Shown in pieces: positions 30,673 to 38,094 of a DNA stretch of 51,482 bases. Positions within the stretch are counted from its first letter, which is position 1. Every line of letters starts with the position of its first letter. Source of the stretch: Burkholderiales bacterium (lineage in GTDB: Bacteria > Pseudomonadota > Gammaproteobacteria > Burkholderiales > Burkholderiaceae_F); NCBI GenBank assembly GCA_020355165.1, contig CP070661.1:1807107-1858588 (forward strand), given 5' to 3'. The position numbers were made by a program, and so were the translations under genes. The notes below the pieces were generated by a model. The model saw only the letters and a list, made by a program, of their open reading frames with translations. It was not told the origin of the DNA and made no database searches.

Positions 30673-31392
30673 ATGGCCACGATGCATTCCGCCTCGCCGC
30701 CGCTGCCGACGGTCGGCCACCCGACCGGTTCGTCGGTGCAGCGGGTGTCCAGCGCGGCTATCTCGCTGGTGCTGGCCGACGACCACCCGCTCGTGCTCGG
30801 CGGACTGCGGTCGTTGCTCGCCGGCGAGCGGGACATCGACGTGCTCGCCTGCTGCACCGACGGCATGGCGGCGCTTCAGGCCGTCGAGACGCATCGCCCG
30901 CAGATCCTGGTGCTCGACGTGAAGATGCCGCGGATGGACGGCCTGGCGGTGCTGCAGGCGCTCGACCGGCGCGGCCTGCAGACGCGGGTCATCCTGCTCG
31001 CCGCCGAAGTGCGCGCGGCTCAGGTCGACGAGGCCACCCGGCTGGGCGTGCGTGGCGTGCTGCTCAAGGACATGGCGCTGTCGACGCTGGTCCAGTGCAT
31101 CCGCACGGTGCACGCCGGCGGCCGCTGGCCCGGCCACGGCGCGATGGCGAGCGGCTTGCGCCGGCAGCATGCGCACGATCCGCGCATGCGCGAGCTGGCT
31201 CGACTGCTCACCGCGCGGGAGCTGCAGGTGGTGCGCTGCGTCGCGCGGGGCTTGCGCAACCGCGAGATCGCCGGCGAGCTGGCGATCAACGAGGGCACGG
31301 TGAAGATCCACCTGCACAGCGCCTACCGCAAGCTCAACGTCGACGGACGCCTGGCGCTGAGCGTGTACGCGCGCGACAAGGGGCTGGCCTGA
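30673..31392 (+). CDS. NarL/FixJ-family response regulator
   Basis: A 239-aa DNA-binding two-component regulator. The receiver has the acidic pair Asp36-Asp37 (LADDHPLV), phospho-acceptor Asp82 (LDVKMPRMDG) and Lys132 (LLKDMAL). The usual Thr/Ser at the end of strand 4 is replaced by Ala110 (VILLAAE), so phospho-signalling may be altered. The C-terminus is a LuxR-type helix-turn-helix (LTARELQVVRCVARGLRNREIA ... GTVKIHLHSAYRKL), cited in two parts. No histidine kinase gene is adjacent. The start is uncertain: ATG 30673, ATG 30682 and later GTG codons all lack a good ribosome site. Confidence 0.9.
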   Translation: MATMHSASPPLPTVGHPTGSSVQRVSSAAISLVLADDHPLVLGGLRSLLAGERDIDVLACCTDGMAALQAVETHRPQILVLDVKMPRMDGLAVLQALDRRGLQTRVILLAAEVRAAQVDEATRLGVRGVLLKDMALSTLVQCIRTVHAGGRWPGHGAMASGLRRQHAHDPRMRELARLLTARELQVVRCVARGLRNREIAGELAINEGTVKIHLHSAYRKLNVDGRLALSVYARDKGLA

Positions 31393-31506
31393 CCTGCGGC
31401 GCGCGGCGAAATGCCGGCGGTCGCCCGGCCCGCCGCCGCCCCGGCGCAGAGCCTGCCGCGGGACTTGCTCCGGGGCCGGGGCGCAGGTGGCAGCAGCGGC
31501 AATCGG

Positions 31507-31526
31507 GCCCCGGCCCGCGCCGGGGC
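31507..31526. terminator. GC-rich hairpin between convergent regulator gene and ilvC
   Basis: A perfect 7-bp stem GCCCCGG/CCGGGGC with a 6-base loop, 13 bp beyond the ilvC stop on the minus strand. No T run follows on either strand, so intrinsic termination is doubtful. Confidence 0.3.
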
Positions 31527-31539
31527 GACGGTGCGGCGG

Positions 31540-32565
<1,026 letters not shown>

Positions 32566-32566
32566 T

Positions 32567-32613
32567 CACTTCGCGTGTACGCGACGCTTCGCGTCGCACG
32601 TGCACGCGAAGTG
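32567..32613. repeat. 47-nt hairpin next to the ilvC ribosome binding site
   Basis: Outer arms CACTTCGCGTG (32567-32577) and CACGCGAAGTG (32603-32613) are perfectly complementary over 11 bp and continue with three further pairs; after a 2-base bulge an inner stem GCGACG/CGTCGC (32581-32586, 32592-32597) closes a 5-base loop. In the ilvC mRNA it ends about 10 bases before the ATG, abutting the AGGAGAG. It may be a mobile palindromic repeat, a control element or an RNA stabiliser. Confidence 0.65.
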
Positions 32614-32718
32614 CTCCAGTTGGTGCGCGCCGCTTGGGAGCGGCCCGGCGCTGCGCGCAACATCAAAAGCCACGAAAACCCCGCTCCGCAGCCCTGCGTG
32701 ACCTACGTCTTCGAAACC

Positions 32719-33210
32719 TCAAACCCGGAGGATGCGTTCGCCCCGACCGATGCCCGAGCTGCCCGTGCGCACCGTCTCCAGGATCGCCGTGCGGTCGACC
32801 GCGCGGATGAACGCGTCGAGCTTGTCGGTGTTGCCCGTCAGCTCGATCGTGTAGGTGCGCTCGGTGACGTCGATGATGCGGCCGCGGAAGATGTCCGCCA
32901 TCCGCTTGAGCTCCTCGCGCTCCTTGCCCACCGCGCGCAGCTTGATCAGCATCAGCTCGCGCTCGGTGTGCTCGGCCTCCGTCAGGTCGACCACCTTGAC
33001 CACCTCGATCAGCCGGTTCAGGTGCTTGGTGATCTGCTCGATGATGTCGTCCGAGCCGGTGGTGACGATCGTCATCCGCGACAGCGACCGGTCCTCGGTC
33101 GGCGCCACGGTCAGCGTCTCGATGTTGTAGCCGCGGGCGGAGAACAGCCCCACCACCCGCGACAGCGCCCCGGGCTCGTTCTCGAGCAGGACTGCGATGA
33201 TGTGCCGCAT
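32719..33210 (-). CDS. ilvH: Acetolactate synthase small (regulatory) subunit
   Basis: The 163-aa regulatory subunit that makes acetohydroxyacid synthase sensitive to valine. An N-terminal ACT domain is clear (HIIAVLLENEPGALSRVVGLF, SARGYNIETLTVAPTED, then SRMTIVTTG), followed by the C-terminal ilvN-type domain. It sits 76 bp after ilvI, separated by a family-1 repeat, and before ilvC; the three genes form one operon. No strong Shine-Dalgarno precedes the ATG at 33210. Confidence 0.97.
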   Translation of the reverse strand: MRHIIAVLLENEPGALSRVVGLFSARGYNIETLTVAPTEDRSLSRMTIVTTGSDDIIEQITKHLNRLIEVVKVVDLTEAEHTERELMLIKLRAVGKEREELKRMADIFRGRIIDVTERTYTIELTGNTDKLDAFIRAVDRTAILETVRTGSSGIGRGERILRV

Positions 33211-33223
33211 GTCAGTGCCCGCC

Positions 33224-33285
33224 CGGCCGCCCGAAGGGCACTGAGCCCCCTTGGGGGGCGGCGAATGAAGTGAGCGTGGGGGTCA
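33224..33285. repeat. Intergenic repeat, family 1, copy 2 (ilvI-ilvH)
   Basis: A 62-bp element from CGGCCGCCCGAAGGGC to GGGGGTCA, almost the same as the element at 9512-9575 and in the same orientation. On the minus strand it starts one base after the ilvI stop codon, just as the other copy closely follows the nuoK stop. Confidence 0.75.
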
Positions 33286-33286
33286 T

Positions 33287-35053
33287 CTACAGGTCCTCCG
33301 AGCCGAGCAGCATCTCGGTCAGGCCCTTGCCCGCCTTGACCATCGGCCAGACGTTCTCGGTCTGGTCGGTGATGATGTCGAGGAACACCAGCCGGTCCCT
33401 GAGCGTGGTGAACGCCTCGCGCAGCGCCGGCTCGACGTCGGCCGGCTTGTCGATGCGCATGCCGACGTGGCCGTAACTCTCGGCCAGCCTGACGAAGTCC
33501 GGCAGCGCATCCATGTACGAGTGCGAGTAGCGGCTGCCATAGTCGATCTGCTGCCACTGCCTGACCATGCCGAGGTAGCGGTTGTTGAGGTTGACGATCT
33601 TCGGCGTCAGCTTGTACTGCGTGCAGGTCGACAGCTCCTGGATGCACATCTGGATCGAGGCCTCGCCGGTGATCACCGCCACCTGCGCGCCGGGGTTGGC
33701 CATCTGCACACCCATCGCGTAGGGCAGGCCGACGCCCATCGTGCCCAGCCCGCCGGAGTTGATCCAGCGCCGCGGCTGGTCGAACTTGTAGTACTGCGCG
33801 GCCCACATCTGGTGCTGGCCGACGTCGGAGGTGACGAAGGCGTCGCCGCCGGTGATCTTCCACAGCGTCTCGACGACGTACTGCGGCTTGATCAGGCGGC
33901 TTGCGCGGTCGTACTTCAGGCAGTCGCGCTTGCGCCAGTCGTTGATGCGCTCCCACCACGCTTTCAGCGCCGCGGCATTCGTGCGCGGCGGCGCCGCCTC
34001 CAGCTGCGCCAGCAGCTCGGTCATCACTTCCTTGACGTCGCCGACGATCGGCACGTCGACCTTGACCCGCTTGGAGATCGACGACGGATCGACGTCGATG
34101 TGGATGATCTTTCTCTGGTTCTGCCCAAAGTGCTTCGGATTGCCGATCACGCGGTCGTCGAAGCGCGCACCGATGGCGAGCAGGACGTCGCAGTCCTGCA
34201 TCGCCATGTTCGCCTCGTAGGTGCCGTGCATCCCGGGCATGCCGAGGAACTTGGGGTCCGAGGCCTTGAAGCCGCCCAGCCCCATCAGCGTGTTGGTGCA
34301 GGGGTAGCCGAGCAGGTTCACCAGCCGGTTCAGCAGGTCGCTGGAGTCGGACAGGATGACGCCGCCACCGGTGTAGACCATCGGCCGCTCGGCGGCGGCG
34401 AGCAGCTGCACCGCCTTCTTGATCTGCCCCACGTGCCCCTTGAGCACCGGGCTGTACGAGCGCATCGCCACCTGCCGCGGGTAGTCGAACTTGCAGCGGG
34501 CGATGGTGATGTCCTTCGGGATGTCGACCAGCACCGGGCCGGGACGGCCGCTGCGGGCGATGAAGAAGGCCTTGGCGATGGTCGACGCCAGATCGCGCAC
34601 ATCCTTGACCAGGAAGTTGTGCTTGACGCAGGGCCTGGTGATGCCGACCGTATCGCACTCCTGGAACGCGTCCTGGCCGATCGCGTGCGTCGGCACCTGC
34701 CCGCTGATGATGACCAGCGGGACCGAGTCCATGTAGGCGGTGGCGATGCCGGTGACCGCGTTGGTCACGCCCGGCCCGCTGGTGACCAGCGCCACGCCGG
34801 TCTTCTGGCTCGAACGCGAATAGGCATCGGCGGCGTGCACCGCCGCCTGCTCGTGCCGTACCAGGATGTGCTGGAACTTGTCCTGCTTGAAGATCGCGTC
34901 GTAGATGTAGAGGACGGCGCCGCCGGGATACCCGAAGACGTGCTCGACCCCCTCTTCCTCCAGGCACCGAACGACGATCTCGGCGCCTGTCACCTGATCA
35001 GTTTGCGTTTCCGGCCGGCTGGCGGCTGCGGTTTCCGCGCTGACGGACTGCAT
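33287..35053 (-). CDS. ilvI: Acetolactate synthase large (catalytic) subunit
   Basis: A thiamine-diphosphate and FAD enzyme that condenses pyruvate with pyruvate or 2-oxobutyrate, the entry to branched-chain amino acids. The 588-aa protein has the activating Glu in VEHVFGYPGGAVL, the central FAD-binding domain, and the ThDP site (ITGEASIQMCIQEL then NNRYLGMVRQWQQ); the usual GDGS start of this motif reads GEAS, which I recall as normal for betaproteobacteria. Start set at ATG 35053 because AGAGGAG lies 7 bases before it; an in-frame ATG at 35077 adds eight residues without support. First gene of ilvI-ilvH-ilvC. Confidence 0.96.
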   Translation of the reverse strand: MQSVSAETAAASRPETQTDQVTGAEIVVRCLEEEGVEHVFGYPGGAVLYIYDAIFKQDKFQHILVRHEQAAVHAADAYSRSSQKTGVALVTSGPGVTNAVTGIATAYMDSVPLVIISGQVPTHAIGQDAFQECDTVGITRPCVKHNFLVKDVRDLASTIAKAFFIARSGRPGPVLVDIPKDITIARCKFDYPRQVAMRSYSPVLKGHVGQIKKAVQLLAAAERPMVYTGGGVILSDSSDLLNRLVNLLGYPCTNTLMGLGGFKASDPKFLGMPGMHGTYEANMAMQDCDVLLAIGARFDDRVIGNPKHFGQNQRKIIHIDVDPSSISKRVKVDVPIVGDVKEVMTELLAQLEAAPPRTNAAALKAWWERINDWRKRDCLKYDRASRLIKPQYVVETLWKITGGDAFVTSDVGQHQMWAAQYYKFDQPRRWINSGGLGTMGVGLPYAMGVQMANPGAQVAVITGEASIQMCIQELSTCTQYKLTPKIVNLNNRYLGMVRQWQQIDYGSRYSHSYMDALPDFVRLAESYGHVGMRIDKPADVEPALREAFTTLRDRLVFLDIITDQTENVWPMVKAGKGLTEMLLGSEDL

Positions 35054-35203
35054 GCTGCGACTCCTCTCAAGGTCCACGGGAGATTGATTGGATGCCGTTC
35101 CATGCCGGCTTGTGGCCGGCGGTGCGGCGAGCGCGTTTAGCTTTTTCGATGCAACGTGGTGGGCTGCTCCGGGCTAAGGGCTTCTTGTGGTGCAAGACGG
35201 TCG

Positions 35204-35232
35204 ACGATACTGCAGCGCACCAGAATCGGCAA
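35204..35232 (-). promoter_or_regulatory. Possible ilvIHC promoter
   Basis: TTGCCG (35227-35232) and TATCGT (35204-35209) on the minus strand are 17 bases apart. Each matches the sigma-70 consensus at about four of six positions. The implied leader is about 145 bases and contains a GCCGGC/GCCGGC stem at 35104-35120. No Ile/Val/Leu-rich leader peptide with a normal start was found in it. Confidence 0.3.
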
Positions 35233-35233
35233 A

Positions 35234-35252
35234 CCGCCGCCGACGGCGGCGG
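35234..35252. repeat. Perfect 19-bp GC palindrome between ilvI and the sigma factor gene
   Basis: CCGCCGCCG and CGGCGGCGG flank a single central A. On the minus strand it is followed by TTTG, directly upstream of the possible ilvI -35 box. It could be an operator, a weak terminator for antisense transcription, or chance in G+C-rich DNA. Confidence 0.35.
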
Positions 35253-35336
35253 CCGCGCGGACCCCTCTGATAGCATGCCGCGCACCCCCAACTGACGGCA
35301 GGCTGCCCGGCATCCGGACGCAGGCAGCCACGGCCG

Positions 35337-35897
35337 ATGGCCACCAGAGAAGAACTGTCCGAGTTTCTGGCCGGCGTCGAGCGCCGGGCGTTCAAGCAGG
35401 CGGTTTTCGCGGTGCGGGACGAGTCGCACGCCCTCGACATCGTCCAGGACGCAATGATGAAGATCGCCGAGAACTACGGCGACCGGCCGGCGGCCGAACT
35501 GCCGCCGCTGTTCACGCGGATCCTGCAGAACACCATCCACGACTTCTTCCGGCGCAGCAAGATCCGCTCGGCCTGGGTGACGCTGTTCTCCTCGCTCAAC
35601 CGCGAGGACGACCCCGACGCCGACCCGCTCGAGACGCTCGATGCGGCCGGCGAGCGCGGCAGCGAGAGCTCGGAAACCACGTATGAGCGGGAGCAGATGG
35701 TGGCGATCATCGAGGAGGAAGTGGCCAGGCTGCCGGCCCGTCAACGGGAAGCATTCCTGCTTCGTTACTGGGAGGATCTCGACACGGCCGAGGCGGCGGC
35801 GGCGATGGGTTGCTCCGAGGGAAGCGTCAAGACCCATTGCTCGCGTGCCACGCATGCGCTGGCAAAGGCGCTCCGCGAGCGCGGCATCACCCTATGA
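35337..35897 (+). CDS. ECF-type RNA polymerase sigma factor
   Basis: A 186-aa alternative sigma factor of the extracytoplasmic-function class. Region 2 includes HALDIVQDAMMKIAENY and the following helix LFTRILQNTIHDFFRRSK, which binds core polymerase and the -10 element; region 4 is LPARQREAFLLRYWEDLDTAEAAAAM-type helix-turn-helix ending GSVKTHCSRATHALAKAL, given here in parts. The linker is acidic and unusually long (about residues 80-120). Its stop overlaps the next ATG (ATGA), so it is coupled to the DUF3619 membrane protein. That neighbour might act as an anti-sigma factor, but it lacks a recognisable anti-sigma domain. Confidence 0.92.
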   Translation: MATREELSEFLAGVERRAFKQAVFAVRDESHALDIVQDAMMKIAENYGDRPAAELPPLFTRILQNTIHDFFRRSKIRSAWVTLFSSLNREDDPDADPLETLDAAGERGSESSETTYEREQMVAIIEEEVARLPARQREAFLLRYWEDLDTAEAAAAMGCSEGSVKTHCSRATHALAKALRERGITL

Positions 35898-36310
35898 ACC
35901 AGGACGAATTCGGACTGCGGGTCCGCCAGGCGCTGAACGACGGCGCCGAGCGTCTCGACTACCGGACCGTGCTCCGCCTGGAGCAGGCCCGCAGCCGCGC
36001 GCTCGCCCGCCTGCGCCGGCCGGGACCCGCGACCGTGCGCCTGCCGGCGCTGCAGCTGGCCTCGGCGGGCGCGCCGCCGGCGAGCCGAGCCCGTGGCCCA
36101 TCGGGCTGGCTCCGCGGCGCCGCGTGGGTCGCACCGCTGCTGGCGCTGGCCGTCGGCTTCGTGTCGATCAGCCAGTGGCAGGAGGAGCGGGAGATCAAGC
36201 GCCTGGCGGCGCTCGATTTCGCGGTGCTGCTCGACGACGGACCCCTGGAGGCCTACGCGGACCAGAGTTTCGGCGTCCTGCTGCAAGCCGAGAAGCGGGA
36301 AGACCGTTGA
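35894..36310 (+). CDS. DUF3619 family single-pass membrane protein
   Basis: A 138-aa protein of a family described mostly in Burkholderiales. It has a soluble N-terminal part (NQDEFGLRVRQALNDGAERLDYRTVLRLEQARSRAL region, helical), one transmembrane helix around residues 75-95 (AAWVAPLLALAVGFVSI), and a short acidic C-terminus with LDFAVLLDDGPLEAYADQSF. The start ATG at 35894 overlaps the sigma factor stop by four bases, and its own stop overlaps the next start. The layout, cytoplasmic helix plus one membrane span next to an ECF sigma gene, is like anti-sigma proteins, but that is inference. Confidence 0.82.
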   Translation: MNQDEFGLRVRQALNDGAERLDYRTVLRLEQARSRALARLRRPGPATVRLPALQLASAGAPPASRARGPSGWLRGAAWVAPLLALAVGFVSISQWQEEREIKRLAALDFAVLLDDGPLEAYADQSFGVLLQAEKREDR

Positions 36311-36798
36311 GCGCGGTCGCCGCGATCAACGGCAGCAGTCGGCGGGCGGCAGTCGGCCGCCTGCTGCTCGCCGCCGCCATTGCGTCTGCATTGCTGGGTG
36401 GCGAAGGCGCGCTGGCCCAGAGCGGCGCCGCGGCGCCGGCTGGCGGACCGCAGTGGAAGCAGCTTTCGCCGCAGCAACGCGAGGCGCTGGCGCCGCTGGC
36501 CGGCCAGTGGGCGAGCATGCCGGTCGAGAGCAAGCGCAAGTGGCTCGAGATCGCCGAGCGCTACCCGCAGCTTTCGCCCGAGGGCAAGGCGCGGCTGCAG
36601 GCGCGGATGGCGGAATTCGCCCGCCTGACGCCGGAACAGAAGCGGATCGCGCGCGAGAACTTCCGGCGCGCCTACGAACTGCCGTTAGAGAGCCGCGAGT
36701 CGGCGGTCGAGCAGTACCGGCTGCTGCCGGACGACAAGAAGAAGGAACTGAGCGAGCGCCAGCGCGGGGATGCCGGCCGGGCACCGTCGAGCCGGTGA
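36307..36798 (+). CDS. DUF3106 domain-containing exported protein
   Basis: A 163-aa protein with a Sec-type signal peptide (RLLLAAAIASALLGGEGALAQS) and a mature part made of repeated helical motifs of the pattern W-x-x-L-S/T-P-x-x-(Q/K): QWKQLSPQQREAL, YPQLSPEGKARLQ, FARLTPEQKRIARENF. This is the DUF3106 pattern. The only start that keeps the signal peptide is TTG 36307, within a TTGA overlap with the DUF3619 stop; no ATG or GTG occurs before the signal sequence ends. It is probably periplasmic, perhaps a sensor or effector for the sigma factor unit. Confidence 0.82.
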   Translation: MSAVAAINGSSRRAAVGRLLLAAAIASALLGGEGALAQSGAAAPAGGPQWKQLSPQQREALAPLAGQWASMPVESKRKWLEIAERYPQLSPEGKARLQARMAEFARLTPEQKRIARENFRRAYELPLESRESAVEQYRLLPDDKKKELSERQRGDAGRAPSSR

Positions 36799-36850
36799 CT
36801 TTCCTGTCGATGCGGCCAGCGAAACGGCAGCGGCGCGCCGGGAGCTTTCC

Positions 36851-37387
36851 GTGAGGCCACCGGCCGCCGCCGGCGAGCCGCCGGCGCCGAAGGCATCGGC
36901 GATGCGCGACGGTTCGCCGCCCGGCGCGCTGCTGCGGCTGGCGGCGATGACCTACGAGGCGGTGCTGCTGTTCGGGGTGGCCTTCGTGACCGGCTACGCC
37001 GTGCTCGCGCTGGCCGGCTGGTCCTATCCCCTGCAGCCCCATCAGCGCTGGCTGCTGCAGGCGGCGCTGTTGGTCGCCGTCGGCGTCTACTTCGTCTACT
37101 GCTGGGTGCGCGCCGGGCAGACGCTGGCGATGAAGTCGTGGCGGCTGCGGCTGGTCGACCGCGACGGCCGCCTGCTCCGTCCGGGGCGGGCGGTGCTGCG
37201 CTACCTGCTGGCCTGGACCCTGTTCGCGCCGGGGCTGCTGTTCATCGCCGCAACCGGCGCCGGCGGCCTGTCGAGCCTGCTGGCGCTGGCCGCCAGCGTG
37301 CTGGCGATGCTCGCCTTCGCCGGCATCGGTCCCCGCCGCCAGCTGCTGCACGACCTGCTCCTCGGTTCGCGCGTCATCCGCGAATGA
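36851..37387 (+). CDS. RDD family membrane protein
   Basis: A 178-aa membrane protein with about four helices. RDD signatures are RLAAMTYEAVLLFGV (the first Arg and an acidic residue, here Glu in place of Asp) and GQTLAMKSWRLRLVDRDG, followed by RAVLRYLLAW. GTG 36851 is chosen as start because GGGAG lies 6 bases upstream; an ATG at 36770 would overlap the DUF3106 gene by 29 bp. Its end overlaps the convergent FFLEELY gene by 14 bp. RDD proteins are suspected transporters or chaperones of unknown substrate. Confidence 0.85.
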   Translation: MRPPAAAGEPPAPKASAMRDGSPPGALLRLAAMTYEAVLLFGVAFVTGYAVLALAGWSYPLQPHQRWLLQAALLVAVGVYFVYCWVRAGQTLAMKSWRLRLVDRDGRLLRPGRAVLRYLLAWTLFAPGLLFIAATGAGGLSSLLALAASVLAMLAFAGIGPRRQLLHDLLLGSRVIRE

Positions 37388-38084
37388 GCAGTTCGGGCCG
37401 GTCGAGCTCGTCGGTGCGCCCGTCGAACAGCGCCTGCATCAGCGCCGTCTCGCGGCTGCGGATGATGCTCAGGAACTCGCCGGCCGGGCCCATCGCCCTG
37501 AAGGCGTCGAAACCGTTCTGCAGGAAGCGGTGCAGGTGGCCGAAACCGGCCGCCTCGGCCGGCGCCCGCATCATGTGCAGCATGCCGGACAGCAGCGGGA
37601 TCCGCGCCAGCTTCTCCAGCGTGTGGCCGATGCGGTCGATGGTGTCGACCTGCAGCTGCCGCTCGGCCGGCGTGCCGGTGTCGCGGTAGGCGCGGGCATA
37701 GCCGGCGCTGCCGATCGGCAGCCGGATCGCGCGCGCCAGCCGCGCGTCGAGCGACTCGGACGTCTCGTCCAGCTCGACCGCCAGCGCCATCGTCTCGACC
37801 GCCCGCTCCGGCAGCATCTTCGCCAGCTTGGGCACGACGCGCAGGGCCTCGGTGTCGCGCGCCTCGAAGTCCTTGGCGCCATACAGTTCCTCGAGGAAGA
37901 ACCGGCAGGCCGGACCGTAGCGTGGCGAGGCGAGCAGGTCCGGGTAGGTGCGGGCGAGCCGCCCGGCCTGCCAGTGCTTCACCGCCAGCCAGCGCGCGTT
38001 GACCTCGGGATCGGCATGCAGCACACGACGCAGCTCGATCACCCGCGCCAGGCTCTCGGCCAGCCGTTCCTTCGGGCCGCTCAT
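37374..38084 (-). CDS. FFLEELY-motif protein, function unknown
   Basis: A 236-aa soluble, mostly helical protein with the motif CRFFLEELYGAKDFEARD near residue 65, which names this small protein family. No signal peptide, membrane span or known catalytic motif is visible. Further conserved-looking stretches are RVVPKLAKMLPERAVETMALA and LLSGMLHMMRAPAEAAGFGHLH, quoted in pieces. It starts 10 bp after the ABC transporter ATPase gene on the same strand, so it is likely co-transcribed with the transporter, though that may not mean shared function. Confidence 0.8.
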   Translation of the reverse strand: MSGPKERLAESLARVIELRRVLHADPEVNARWLAVKHWQAGRLARTYPDLLASPRYGPACRFFLEELYGAKDFEARDTEALRVVPKLAKMLPERAVETMALAVELDETSESLDARLARAIRLPIGSAGYARAYRDTGTPAERQLQVDTIDRIGHTLEKLARIPLLSGMLHMMRAPAEAAGFGHLHRFLQNGFDAFRAMGPAGEFLSIIRSRETALMQALFDGRTDELDRPELLIRG

Positions 38085-38094
38085 TTGCAGGACC

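Noticed and set aside
35137..35331. Possible ilv leader peptide with LPILVRCSIVDRL upstream of ilvI
   Set aside because: No ATG or GTG start with a ribosome site precedes the branched-chain residues, they are not in a run, and the likely promoter lies within this frame.
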